From contig OZ245718.1 in the NCBI GenBank assembly GCA_965227045.1, forward strand, positions 2,790,001-2,854,000: a stretch of 64,000 nucleotides of DNA. Direction: 5' to 3'. Shown here in pieces: positions 18,405-26,660 of this stretch; within the stretch, counting starts at the first letter, position 1; every line of letters begins with the position of its first letter. Both the position numbers and the translations under genes were made by a program. This stretch comes from UBA10649 sp965227045 (GTDB lineage Bacteria; Actinomycetota; Actinomycetes; S36-B12). The notes under the pieces were generated by a model, which was not told the DNA's origin, did no database searches, and worked only from the letters and a program-made list of their open reading frames with translations.

Positions 18405-19532
18405 TCAGGCGGTCGGCAACGCGAGAAGCCGGGAGATCAATGTCGAGCTCAACGCGGCGCGCTCGGCGAGCGCCGGGACGCTCGTCCACTCATGATCCGC
18501 GTGTGCTCCGTCGCCGACCGCGCCGAGTCCGTCCAGTGTCGGGATGCCCGCCGCGGCAGTGAAGTTGCCGTCGCTGGCTCCGCCGACCGCTCGTCCCGCC
18601 AGCGGCTCGATGCCGATCGCCGCCGCCGCTCCCTGCGCGAGCGCGAAGAGCGCAGATGACATCGCCTTCTCCATGGCGGGCCTGTTGATACCGCCCTCGA
18701 CTGAGACCTCGCCCGCTGTCGGTCGCCAGCCCCGCACGAGTTCGTCAATGCGCGCCTGTTCGGAGAAGGCCCAGGCGCGGACATCGACCGTGAGAGACGC
18801 GAGGGCGGGAACCGTGTTCGCTGTCGTCCCGCCTCGCAGTGTCGTCGGCGTGACTGTCGTGCCCTGGGCTGGGTCGCCCCACGCACCGGACTCGGCGATG
18901 AACGCGGCCGCGGACGCCAGCGCGTTTATGCCGAGCTCGGGGTCGAGTCCGGCGTGCGACGCACGACCGTGGAAGTCGATCCCGTACCAGGACGTACCCT
19001 TGCGCGCGATCTTCAAGGCGGAGTCGACGGACGGCTCGAAGACGAGCACGGCCTCGGCGCCAGTGGCGCAGTCGGCGATCAGTGCCTGGGATGCCAGCGA
19101 GCCGGTCTCCTCGTCGCTGGTCAGGAGCATCCCGACGCCCGAGTCCTCGTCGAGCCCGCACAGCGCGAGGGCGGCCCAGGCCTGAACCACCCCCGCCTTC
19201 ATGTCGAACACTCCTGGCCCCCGCAGTCGCTCGCCGTCGTTCGAGAACGGGATTCGCGCCAACGTGCCGAGGGGCCAGACGGTGTCCAGGTGTCCGAGGA
19301 TCAGCACTCGCGGCCGGTCCGGCCCCCACCGCCACACCGGCCGGTCGTCGTGGATCTCGACGCGAGCCGGCGACGGAAGCCATGCCGAGAACACGCCGAC
19401 CGCCTCCTGCACGATCGACGCGCAGGCGTCCAGGTCCTCGGTTGGCGACTCGACGCACACCAGCGCCTCGATCGAGTCGACCATCGCGGGCAGCAGTGCG
19501 TTCGCCTGCTGAAGGAGGTCGGAGTCCGTCAT
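18405..19532 (-). CDS. M20-family metallopeptidase (carboxypeptidase G2-like), candidate N-succinyl-L-amino acid desuccinylase
   Basis: A 375-residue M20 zinc hydrolase. Metal and catalytic motifs: HLDTVWP (His plus following Asp), GVFDMKAG (bridging Asp), SDEETGS (catalytic and ligand Glu), FEPSVD and C-terminal HADHEW (His). A dimerisation domain lies at about residues 180-290 (HGRASHAG). It is divergent, by 30 bp, from a GNAT transferase and an enolase-superfamily racemase; in Geobacillus the same three families convert D- to L-amino acids through N-succinyl intermediates. TGGAAT (19539-19544) lies 6 nt before ATG 19532. A glutamate carboxypeptidase role is the alternative. Confidence 0.85.
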   Translation of the reverse strand: MTDSDLLQQANALLPAMVDSIEALVCVESPTEDLDACASIVQEAVGVFSAWLPSPARVEIHDDRPVWRWGPDRPRVLILGHLDTVWPLGTLARIPFSNDGERLRGPGVFDMKAGVVQAWAALALCGLDEDSGVGMLLTSDEETGSLASQALIADCATGAEAVLVFEPSVDSALKIARKGTSWYGIDFHGRASHAGLDPELGINALASAAAFIAESGAWGDPAQGTTVTPTTLRGGTTANTVPALASLTVDVRAWAFSEQARIDELVRGWRPTAGEVSVEGGINRPAMEKAMSSALFALAQGAAAAIGIEPLAGRAVGGASDGNFTAAAGIPTLDGLGAVGDGAHADHEWTSVPALAERAALSSTLISRLLALPTA

Positions 19533-19538
19533 GCGCTG

Positions 19539-19555
19539 ATTCCAATCGATACGGT
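19539..19555. promoter_or_regulatory. Divergent overlapping promoters, M20 / GNAT-racemase
   Basis: Minus-strand TGGAAT (19539-19544) is 6 nt from ATG 19532; plus-strand TACGGT (19550-19555) is 7 nt from GTG 19563. Only 5 bp separate the hexamers. Confidence 0.45.
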
Positions 19556-19562
19556 GGGGCGC

Positions 19563-20369
19563 GTGAGCAAGCAGTCTGCCGAGAGTGATTTCGTCGCTGC
19601 GTCGTCGCGCGCCGGTGTGGAGATCCGCACGCTCACTGACCTTACTGAACTCGATGACGCTCGCCGCGTGTTCGACGCCGTCTGGCCGTCCGGTTCAGGA
19701 GCAACGCAGATCCAGTCGAACCTGATGAAGGCGATCGTGCACGCGGGCGGATACGCGTCGGCGGCATATCGAGACGGCTTGGTAATCGGCGCGGCCTTCG
19801 GCTTCCTGGGTCGTCACGACGAGCGCGGTGTGCCCGTCGCGCACCTGCACTCGCACATGGCTGCGGTGCTGGATCCCTATCGCGACCAGCACGTGGGGTC
19901 GGCGCTGAAGATGCATCAGCGAGTGTGGTGCATGGAGGCCGGTATCGACACGATCGTGTGGACCTTCGACCCGCTCGTGCGCCGCAATGCGATCGTCAAC
20001 CTCATCAAGCTCGGAGTCGATGTCGATGGCTTCGAAGTCGACTTCTACGGCAGCATGGAGGATGAGATCAACGCGCAGGATCCGACGGACCGGCTGTTCG
20101 CCTGGTGGCGTCTGACTTCGCCTCGCGTCGAGGCCGCGTCGCTCGGGACACTTCGCCGACTGGACGCCGCCGAGCTGGTGGCCACCGGCCGCCACATCAT
20201 CGAGGTCGAACTTCCCGCAGACATCGTCTCGCTTCGCAAGTCCGAGCCCGCCGTTGCCGCCCAGTGGCGGGTGGCAGTTCGTGAGGCGCTCGTAGCGGCG
20301 TTCGCGGCTGGCTATTCAATCGTCGGAGTCAGTGCCGCAGGCGGCTATGTACTGGAGAGGACGTCATGA
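19563..20369 (+). CDS. GNAT-superfamily acyltransferase (COG3375-like), candidate amino acid N-succinyltransferase
   Basis: A 268-residue protein with a GNAT core (VIGAAFGFLGRHD, HLHSHMAAVLDPYRDQHVGSA, IVWTFDPLVRRNA). This long GNAT subtype is typically found beside enolase-superfamily N-succinylamino acid racemases. Its stop overlaps the racemase ATG by 4 nt (ATGA), so the pair is cotranslated. Inferred role: succinyl-CoA-dependent N-acylation of D-amino acids. GTG 19563 follows TACGGT by 7 nt, consistent with leaderless expression. Confidence 0.82.
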   Translation: MSKQSAESDFVAASSRAGVEIRTLTDLTELDDARRVFDAVWPSGSGATQIQSNLMKAIVHAGGYASAAYRDGLVIGAAFGFLGRHDERGVPVAHLHSHMAAVLDPYRDQHVGSALKMHQRVWCMEAGIDTIVWTFDPLVRRNAIVNLIKLGVDVDGFEVDFYGSMEDEINAQDPTDRLFAWWRLTSPRVEAASLGTLRRLDAAELVATGRHIIEVELPADIVSLRKSEPAVAAQWRVAVREALVAAFAAGYSIVGVSAAGGYVLERTS

Positions 20370-21484
20370 CGATCGAGTTGATTCGCCTGCACCGGCTGAA
20401 CATTCCGTTGGTCCGGCCGTTTCGGACGAGCTTCGGAACCGAGACCGTGCGCGACGTGATCCTCGTCGAGGCGATCTCCGCCGACGGTGTGCACGGGTGG
20501 GGCGAATGCGTGACCATGTCGTGGCCCGGTTACAGCTACGAGTACGGCAACAGCGCGATCGCGGTGATCACCGAGCACCTGCTTCCCTCCTTGCGTGAAG
20601 CGTCTGTGGCCGCCGACCCGGATGAGGTCCGATCGGCGATGGACGTGGTTCGCGGCCATCCGATGGCCAAGGGCGCCGTCTCCACCGCGCTGCTCGACAT
20701 CTGGCTCCGCGAGCGAGACAAGTCGCTGGCCTCGTACCTCGGCGCGGTTCGCACTCGGGTTGACTGCGGCGTATCCGTTGGGATTCCTCCCACCGAGTCG
20801 GTGGCCGAGCTCCTCGACGAGGTCGGTGGCTACATCGATGCCGGCTATCGACGAATCAAACTGAAGATCGAGCCCGGCTGGGACATCGCACCCATATCGG
20901 CGGTTCGCGAACGCTGGCCCGATATTCCGCTGCAGACCGACGCGAACCAGGCGTACGAGCGCTCCGACGCCGCTCACCTGGCACAACTCGACGAGTTCGG
21001 CCTGCTTCTGCACGAGCAGCCGCTGTCCGAGGAGGACTGGTACGGCCACGTGCTGATCTCGCAGGCCTGCCAGACGCCGATCTGCATGGACGAGTCCATT
21101 CACTCGGTCGCGTCAGCGGACTCCGCGCTGACCTTCGGCGCAGCGTCGATCATCAACATCAAGCCGGGCCGCGTCGGCGGGTATCTGACGGCTCGGGACA
21201 TCCACGATCTGTGCCTCGAGCGCGGTGCTCCGGTCTGGTGCGGCGGCATGCTCGAGACCGGCATCGGACGCGCGGCGAACGTCGCGCTCGCGGCTCTCCC
21301 CGGGTTCACGCTGGCCGGGGACACGAGCGCATCGAGTCGCTACTACGAGGTCGACGTCACCGAGCCGTTCGTTCTCGACGACGGACAGCTCGACGTCCCG
21401 ACCGGGCCGGGGATAGGAATCGAACCACTGCGGGACGTCCTCGCCGATCTGACCGTATGGCGGACCGAACTGCGCGTGACATGA
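20366..21484 (+). CDS. o-Succinylbenzoate synthase/N-succinylamino acid racemase-type enolase
   Basis: A 372-residue muconate-lactonising-subgroup enolase. The acid/base lysines are Lys165/Lys167 (KLKIEP) and Lys266 (IINIKPGRVGG); metal ligands are Asp192 (TDANQAY), Glu217 (HEQPLSEED) and Asp242 (CMDESIHS). The family contains both MenC (menaquinone synthesis) and racemases of N-acylamino acids, which are hard to separate by sequence. No menaquinone gene is near, whereas a GNAT transferase (4-nt overlap) and a divergent M20 hydrolase are, favouring racemase function in D-to-L amino acid conversion. Confidence 0.88.
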   Translation: MTIELIRLHRLNIPLVRPFRTSFGTETVRDVILVEAISADGVHGWGECVTMSWPGYSYEYGNSAIAVITEHLLPSLREASVAADPDEVRSAMDVVRGHPMAKGAVSTALLDIWLRERDKSLASYLGAVRTRVDCGVSVGIPPTESVAELLDEVGGYIDAGYRRIKLKIEPGWDIAPISAVRERWPDIPLQTDANQAYERSDAAHLAQLDEFGLLLHEQPLSEEDWYGHVLISQACQTPICMDESIHSVASADSALTFGAASIINIKPGRVGGYLTARDIHDLCLERGAPVWCGGMLETGIGRAANVALAALPGFTLAGDTSASSRYYEVDVTEPFVLDDGQLDVPTGPGIGIEPLRDVLADLTVWRTELRVT

Positions 21485-21597
21485 CCGCGATCTGATTCCC
21501 AGCGGACAGCCAGTTCGACCACAGGAACACGGCAGGTTGCTTCGCGAACCTTGCATCACTCGAGGACATGAGGTCCTCAGGAGCAAGGGAGAGCGTC

Positions 21598-21906
21598 ATG
21601 AACACCAAGCGAATCGCCGGGATTGCCGCCGCATCGTCACTCGCGCTCGGCGGAGTGGCCGTACTGGCCTCGCCGGCAATGGCGGCCGAAGGCGACCTGC
21701 AGACCGAGGTCGTCCAGGCGGTGGGGTTGCCCGTCAGCGGCACGTGCACGGCCATCGACGACGCGAGCCTGAACTGGGGCGGCGTGCCGTCCGGCGGATG
21801 GTCGGCGGGCTGGGGCCAGTGGCTCAACGACGGCAAGGGTGGCGCGGCGTGCGTGCGGACCCTGAAGTTCGCCGAGTCGACGGGAACGTGGTTCGTCGCC
21901 TCGTAG
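21598..21906 (+). CDS. Small secreted protein, 102 aa
   Basis: ATG 21598 is preceded by AAGGGAGAG. Residues 1-29 are a Sec signal peptide (IAGIAAASSLALGGVAVLA, then SPAMAAEG). The roughly 73-residue mature domain has two cysteines (GTCTAIDD and AACVRTL) that may form one disulfide, with aromatic, Gly-rich stretches (NWGGVPSGGWSAGWGQW). It resembles small exported actinobacterial hypotheticals; I cannot assign a function. It sits 113 bp after the racemase gene and converges on the helicase-C gene. Confidence 0.7.
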   Translation: MNTKRIAGIAAASSLALGGVAVLASPAMAAEGDLQTEVVQAVGLPVSGTCTAIDDASLNWGGVPSGGWSAGWGQWLNDGKGGAACVRTLKFAESTGTWFVAS

Positions 21907-21915
21907 TCGGGCGAG

Positions 21916-23949
21916 TCAGACCTCGACTTCGTCGCTGGCCAGGTCGGCCACTCCGGTCACGCGGGAGACGGCGAAGGATCGCACCTGCTCGGTGCGGTGA
22001 TCGAACGCGGTCAGGACACCGGCGGCGACTCGGATCGGGTCGACGATCTGCTGCGTGACAGCACCGTCGGTGTCCGCGTATCCGATCCACAGCGGGCGAT
22101 TGTCGGCGATCGAGGCGCGAAGGCGCGACACGATCGCCGCAGCCGTCAGCCTCGGGAGGTCCAGGCTTCCGGCGGGGCCGGCGGTGGTCGCCAGGCGACG
22201 GTCGACGCGCGCATGGTCACCCGCACGCAGTGAGCGGACGGCCGCGGTGACCAGGGCGTCCTCGGGAGGGCGGATTGACGTGACCGCCGAGGGCCGCGGT
22301 GCACGGGTGCGGCGGTCGTCGGCTCGTCGGATGAGCACCTGCCCGTCTGGGCTCTCGGCGGCGGGCGCGTAGCCCGCGGCGCGCAGGGCCGCAATCACCT
22401 CTGCGGCCGGTGCCTGACTGATGAGCACAGTCTCGGCAATGCGGCTCAGCCCCAGGGTTCTCAGGCGTCGGTCGCCCAGGAGGGTGGTCAGTGTCTCCGC
22501 GTTGTCGCTGCGAACGTATCCGAGGGCATTCCCGATTCGTACGGCTCCGTGCTTTCGTGCGACGTCGTCGATCAGGTAGCTCAACGGCTGCGGGACGGGC
22601 GTACTGGAGATGTCGTCGAGCAGGGCATGAATCGCCGCCGCATCCCATCCCGCGTCGAGCGCGCGCCGGACCGAAACCTCGCTGATGCGATAGACGGTCG
22701 CGTGGCCGCGGGACTCGACATCTGCGACAAGGCGCAGCGCACGAGCGACGTGTGCGACGAGGGGACCTGGCGCGACAACCGTGAAGTCCGCCTGGATCAC
22801 GACACGGTCGACGTCCGCCGGCAGTGCATCGTGCAGTGCGCTGTGCACGAGCTGCTCGTGCGTGCGACGCGCGGCCGCCGACCCGCGAGGAGTGTCGAGC
22901 AGTAGCCGCGCCGCGGTGCTCAACGCACCCGCCCCGAGAAGTCCGAGCTCGCCGGCCTCGCGCAGGGTCGCGTCGACCGTGAGCCGGCGAAGGTCTCCCG
23001 CCCGTCGCGGCTGCCGATCGTCGAGAACCGCCATCACGTGCTCGGCGTCGATCACCGCGCCAGGAGGCGCGGACGCGAGGAGGTCGAGCACCTGCCGTCG
23101 GAGCACCGGAATCGCACGGCGGTCGCGGTCCGTCGACAGCACCTGTGTCTTCTGGTCCGCCACGGAGGCAAGGCGGGGCAGCGCGAGCCAAGCAGCGACG
23201 AGGTCGGTCCACTGCTCTGCGGTACCGCGGCCCAGCCACGCGTCGTACTGGTCCGTTGGCACCCAGTGCGGCGGATCCTCGTGGTCATCCGCCGAGAGCT
23301 TCGCCGCGTGTGCCACCTCGATGGTGAGCGCGGTGCGCTGCCAGTCGCTGTGGAGTCGTCGGCGTGCTGCAGCGAAGTCACGCAAGGACAAGCCGCCGCT
23401 GCGGAGGATGGCGGGCGGGTGGGCCGACCAGTCGTCGAGCAGATCGCGGACCTGTGCCAGCGCCTCGCGGGCGTTCAACGCGGCCTGCGCGTTGACGTCG
23501 GCAACGTCACGCTGCGCGGAGACGTGCAGCATCGGCTTGGGCCACGGCGGGAATGGTGCGTCGTGCACCAGGCCGCGAGCCGCATGGACGGCGCGCCGTG
23601 CGTCGCCACCACCCCACACGAGCGCGCGGTCCACAAGATCGGCCAGCGCGGTCTCGATGCTGCTCCGCGCGTCGTCACCTAGGTGCGCGGATGCCGCGTC
23701 GATGATGACTCCGTCGTCGACGGCATCGCTGACAGTGAGCTCGGCGACTACCCGGAGGACGTGCAGGTGCATGGCGTCCAGGGAATCCAGGCAGCGCGAG
23801 ACCGAGGGTCCGGTGGTCGCGCGCGTCGTCAGCGCCGTGATGTCGGACGGGACCGGGTGCAGCAGATCCGGGCGGAATCGCAGCAGTCGGGACAGCGATT
23901 CGTCGTCGCGCATGCGCAGGTCATCGGCAAGGCTGCGCGGCGTGGTCAT
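21916..23949 (-). CDS. Helicase-associated (XPB/Ssl2 helicase-C type) protein
   Basis: A 677-residue protein lacking Walker motifs. The N-terminus is MTTPRSLADDLRMRDDESL with a winged-helix-like part, the middle (about 370-500) holds VIQADFTVVAPGPL typical of the helicase-C-3 domain, and the C-terminus (about 590-677) resembles WYL-type modules (RPLWIGYADTDGAVTQQIVDP). In many actinobacteria it lies next to XPB. TACCGT (23957-23962) is 7 nt before ATG 23949. Function is presumed in DNA repair with XPB, by association only. Confidence 0.85.
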   Translation of the reverse strand: MTTPRSLADDLRMRDDESLSRLLRFRPDLLHPVPSDITALTTRATTGPSVSRCLDSLDAMHLHVLRVVAELTVSDAVDDGVIIDAASAHLGDDARSSIETALADLVDRALVWGGGDARRAVHAARGLVHDAPFPPWPKPMLHVSAQRDVADVNAQAALNAREALAQVRDLLDDWSAHPPAILRSGGLSLRDFAAARRRLHSDWQRTALTIEVAHAAKLSADDHEDPPHWVPTDQYDAWLGRGTAEQWTDLVAAWLALPRLASVADQKTQVLSTDRDRRAIPVLRRQVLDLLASAPPGAVIDAEHVMAVLDDRQPRRAGDLRRLTVDATLREAGELGLLGAGALSTAARLLLDTPRGSAAARRTHEQLVHSALHDALPADVDRVVIQADFTVVAPGPLVAHVARALRLVADVESRGHATVYRISEVSVRRALDAGWDAAAIHALLDDISSTPVPQPLSYLIDDVARKHGAVRIGNALGYVRSDNAETLTTLLGDRRLRTLGLSRIAETVLISQAPAAEVIAALRAAGYAPAAESPDGQVLIRRADDRRTRAPRPSAVTSIRPPEDALVTAAVRSLRAGDHARVDRRLATTAGPAGSLDLPRLTAAAIVSRLRASIADNRPLWIGYADTDGAVTQQIVDPIRVAAGVLTAFDHRTEQVRSFAVSRVTGVADLASDEVEV

Positions 23950-23956
23950 CCGACCC

Positions 23957-23962
23957 ACGGTA
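23957..23962 (-). promoter_or_regulatory. -10 hexamer TACCGT of a leaderless promoter
   Basis: TACCGT ends 7 nt before ATG 23949; no Shine-Dalgarno sequence. Confidence 0.45.
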
Positions 23963-24107
23963 CGCGCCCAACGGACCGGTCGGTTACCACGATCCGGGCG
24001 ACTGGCGGCGGTAAGGCCCCGAGAGGGTAGCCTGTTGGGGCGCGGGAGGCCCCGTGCCGGTCGCTGGCATCCCCGCTGGCCGTGGTTGATGGGTGAGTGA
24101 GGCTGCC

Positions 24108-24491
24108 GTGCCAACGGGAACCGTGAAGTGGTACGACTCCGAGAAGGGGTTTGGTTTCATCACCTCTGACGAGGGTGACGACGTCTTCGTCCACGTGTCG
24201 ACTCTGCCTGCCGGCGTCGCCGCGCTGAAGCCGGGCGCCAAGGTTGAGTTCGGCGTCGTCGATGGCCGTCGCGGCAAGCAGGCGCTGTCCTTGACCGTGC
24301 TGTCCGCCGCACCATCGGTGGTCAAGGGCTCACGCAAGCCCGCCGACGACATGGCGATCATCATCGAGGACCTCATCAAGTTGCTCGACGGCGTCTCGAA
24401 CCAGATGCGCCGCGGCAAGTACCCGCAGGACGCGGCCGCGCAGAAGGTCGCGGCAGTTCTCCGCGCCGTCGCCGACGATCTGGACATCTGA
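24108..24491 (+). CDS. Cold-shock domain protein with C-terminal extension
   Basis: Residues 1-65 form a cold-shock domain with RNP1-like KGFGFI and RNP2-like VFVHVS, beginning VPTGTVKWYD. A 60-residue extension (residues 70-127: MAIIIEDLIKLLDGVSNQM, then YPQDAAAQKVAAVLRAV) is helical and typical of the longer actinobacterial CspB-type proteins. GTG 24108 is preferred over GTG 24093 because GAGTGAGG precedes it and family proteins begin at this point. It shares one base with the next gene (TGATG). Single-stranded nucleic-acid binding is expected. Confidence 0.9.
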   Translation: MPTGTVKWYDSEKGFGFITSDEGDDVFVHVSTLPAGVAALKPGAKVEFGVVDGRRGKQALSLTVLSAAPSVVKGSRKPADDMAIIIEDLIKLLDGVSNQMRRGKYPQDAAAQKVAAVLRAVADDLDI

Positions 24492-25267
24492 TGCCGACTG
24501 CCACCGCGACCGAGGCCAAGCGCGACTCCGTCCTGTTCGCCGCCGTTGACGAGGCCCGCGCTGCAGCGGTCGCAGAGGTGGGCGAGTCACTGGTCGGCGC
24601 GCACCTGGGCGTGGTCATGGACGAGGAGCGGCTCGCGACGCACTCCTTCGAGTGCCTCAATCCCGCGTACGCCGGCTGGCGGTGGACGGTGACGCTGGCC
24701 CGCGCCTCGCGTGCCAAGACGGTCACCGTCAACGACGTAGTGCTGCTGCCCGGAGAGGGAGCGATCGTGGCTCCCGCCTGGCTGCCGTGGAGTGAGCGAG
24801 TTCAGCCCGGCGACCTCGGGCCCGGCGACGTGCTTCCGACGCCGGCCGACGACGAGCGACTTGTTGCGGGACTCACCGGAGAGGACGACTTCGAGTCCGT
24901 GTCGTCGCTCAGCCCGCTGCAGCCGGGCCAGTGGGAGCTGGGACTTGGTCGAGTGCGCGTGCTGTCTCCCGAGGGCCGCGACGACGCCGCCGACCGTTGG
25001 GTCGAAGGCGACTTCGGTCCGACGACCCCGATGGCGCGTCAGGCTGCGGGCGAGTGCCTGACCTGCGGGTTCATGGTTCCCATAGGCGGGGCGCTCGGCC
25101 AGATCTTCGCCGTGTGCGCGAACAAGATGAGCCCGGCCGACGGCCACGTCATCTCCTTGAATTTCGGGTGTGGGGCTCATTCCGAGGTTGAGGTCGAGGT
25201 CGAGAGCCGGCCGGAGGTCGCGTTCGACGAAGACGGCTGGGACCCGCTCGAGCTAGGTCACTCCTGA
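24491..25267 (+). CDS. DUF3027 family protein
   Basis: A 258-residue actinobacterial protein matching DUF3027: VVMDEERLATHSFECLNPAYAG at the start, WTVTLARASRAKTVTVND, ending in a possible metal site from CLTCGF and FGCGAHSE with another Cys in AVCANKM. The arrangement csp-DUF3027-(divergent) DUF2530 is common in the phylum, but function is unknown. ATG 24491 overlaps the csp stop by one base, so the two are coupled. The 3' end overlaps the convergent DUF2530 gene by 10 nt. Confidence 0.9.
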   Translation: MPTATATEAKRDSVLFAAVDEARAAAVAEVGESLVGAHLGVVMDEERLATHSFECLNPAYAGWRWTVTLARASRAKTVTVNDVVLLPGEGAIVAPAWLPWSERVQPGDLGPGDVLPTPADDERLVAGLTGEDDFESVSSLSPLQPGQWELGLGRVRVLSPEGRDDAADRWVEGDFGPTTPMARQAAGECLTCGFMVPIGGALGQIFAVCANKMSPADGHVISLNFGCGAHSEVEVEVESRPEVAFDEDGWDPLELGHS

Positions 25268-25494
25268 TCTAGCCGGCTAACTCGCGTCATGCGCGAGCGG
25301 CGTCGTCGGGTGAACAGCACGCCGCCGATTCCGGTGACGAGTCCGACGGCCGCGACCGCGATCCACCACCCGCTGCCGTTCGCGTCGAGTTCGGACTTCC
25401 TCGCGAGCAGTACGAGGAGCACAACGAGCCACGCGACCGTTCCGAGAGAAACCGGAAGGACCGCGTCCTCGTCGGACCTCGGCACAGCGTTCAT
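25258..25494 (-). CDS. DUF2530 family membrane protein
   Basis: A 78-residue protein with two membrane helices (TVAWLVVLLVLLA and WWIAVAAVGLVTGIGGVLF) separated by a short loop and a basic C-terminal tail (TRRRRSRMTR). Length, helix spacing and location beside DUF3027 fit DUF2530. ATG 25494 is used; GTG 25500 is an alternative. Function is unknown. Confidence 0.75.
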   Translation of the reverse strand: MNAVPRSDEDAVLPVSLGTVAWLVVLLVLLARKSELDANGSGWWIAVAAVGLVTGIGGVLFTRRRRSRMTRVSRLDQE

Positions 25495-25523
25495 TGCCAC
25501 GCACCGTACCGCGAGCGGCGTCG

Positions 25524-25529
25524 TAGTCT
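25524..25529 (+). promoter_or_regulatory. -10 hexamer TAGTCT of a leaderless promoter
   Basis: TAGTCT ends exactly 6 nt before ATG 25536 of a 28-residue ORF and supports that ORF being expressed. Confidence 0.5.
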
Positions 25530-25535
25530 GGGTGC

Positions 25536-25622
25536 ATGAACCCCCGGACGCGTCGCGTCGTGACGCTGACGGTGCTGGTGGGGCTGACGGTCGTGGTCGT
25601 GGCCGCTGCGTTCTGGCGATAG
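25536..25622 (+). CDS. Single-pass membrane micropeptide, 28 aa
   Basis: ATG 25536 opens a 28-codon ORF: a basic N-terminus (MNPRTRRVV) followed by an uninterrupted hydrophobic helix (TLTVLVGLTVVVVAAAF) ending WR. It is preceded by TAGTCT at leaderless spacing and is followed after 3 nt by the next gene, so it is probably the first cistron of a two-gene operon. It is too short to carry homology. It could be a leader peptide or a membrane regulator. Confidence 0.5.
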   Translation: MNPRTRRVVTLTVLVGLTVVVVAAAFWR

Positions 25623-25625
25623 TCC

Positions 25626-26660
25626 ATGAAGCGTCTGCTCGTGGCCGTGTTTGTCGGCCTGATTGCCGCAGTTGTGGCCTCGCCAGCCGCCACGGCCGAA
25701 GACGGGGTCACGACCGTCTGCCGATTCTCCGATGATCGGCTGACCGAGATCAGCGGGATGACGCTCTCGTTGCGTCATCCCGACGTCATCTGGCTGCACA
25801 ATGACTCGAGCGGCGGGCCGTACGTGTACGCCGTCGATGCCACGAGCTGCGAGACGTTGGCCCGAATCACGATCGCGGGCATCGACGCCCGCGACATCGA
25901 AGCGATCGGGTCTGGACGTGACGCCAAGGGACGTCCCGTGCTCTGGGTCGCCGATATCGGCGACAACCTGGACTCGTGGCCCGACGTGCGACTGCACCGG
26001 TTCCGTGAGCCGAAGTCGCTCGTCGATCAGACGGTCACACCAACGACGTATCGGTTCACCTACCGGGATCGACCGCACAACGCCGAGGCACTGCTCGTCG
26101 ATCCGAACTCCAAACAGGTGTGGATCGTCACGAAGCAACTCGCGCACGGCCGCCTGTACAAGCTGCCCAAGCGACTGTCGACCACGGAGGTCAACGTTGC
26201 CAAGCCGATCGGGCAGGAGGGCGGACTCGTGACCGACGGGTCGGTCAGCCCGGACGGCACCCGTTACGTCCTGCGCGACTACGTGAACGCGACAGTCTTC
26301 GACGGTCTGCCGGCAGGACGACTGGCCGAGACGATCGGCCTGCCGATCCAGCCCCAAGGCGAGACGGTGACGTGGACCGCGGATGGTCGCTCGCTGCTGA
26401 TCGCGAGCGAGCGCGATACCCGTCTGCTGCGTGTCGACGTGCCCAGCGTTGCGCCCACGCCCACCACTGCGCCCGAGCCGACCGAGTCGACCGAGTCGGC
26501 GACCCCTGCCCCCTCCGCATCGCAGACCCCGAGCGCGGCACCCGACTCAGGCCGTGCGTCGAGTCTTGGCATCGCGGTGGCGGCTGCTGTGGTTCTGGTC
26601 GCAGTTGCGATCGTCGCCCTCATCGCTGCGGCAGGTAGTCGTCGGCGACGGGGTGCGTGA
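25626..26660 (+). CDS. Secreted, C-terminally anchored beta-propeller-like protein
   Basis: A 344-residue protein: signal peptide (LLVAVFVGLIAAVVASPAATA), then a beta-propeller-like ectodomain (residues 25-270: EISGMTLSLRHPDVIWLHND, RDIEAIG, WVADIGDN, AEALLVDP) resembling esterase-like/SdiA-regulated-like folds, a Pro/Thr/Ser linker (residues 275-310), a membrane helix (SSLGIAVAAAVVLVAVAI) and a basic RRRR tail. The order resembles wall-spanning surface proteins, though without an LPXTG motif. Function unknown. The 3' end overlaps the convergent MFS gene by 41 nt. Confidence 0.7.
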   Translation: MKRLLVAVFVGLIAAVVASPAATAEDGVTTVCRFSDDRLTEISGMTLSLRHPDVIWLHNDSSGGPYVYAVDATSCETLARITIAGIDARDIEAIGSGRDAKGRPVLWVADIGDNLDSWPDVRLHRFREPKSLVDQTVTPTTYRFTYRDRPHNAEALLVDPNSKQVWIVTKQLAHGRLYKLPKRLSTTEVNVAKPIGQEGGLVTDGSVSPDGTRYVLRDYVNATVFDGLPAGRLAETIGLPIQPQGETVTWTADGRSLLIASERDTRLLRVDVPSVAPTPTTAPEPTESTESATPAPSASQTPSAAPDSGRASSLGIAVAAAVVLVAVAIVALIAAAGSRRRRGA

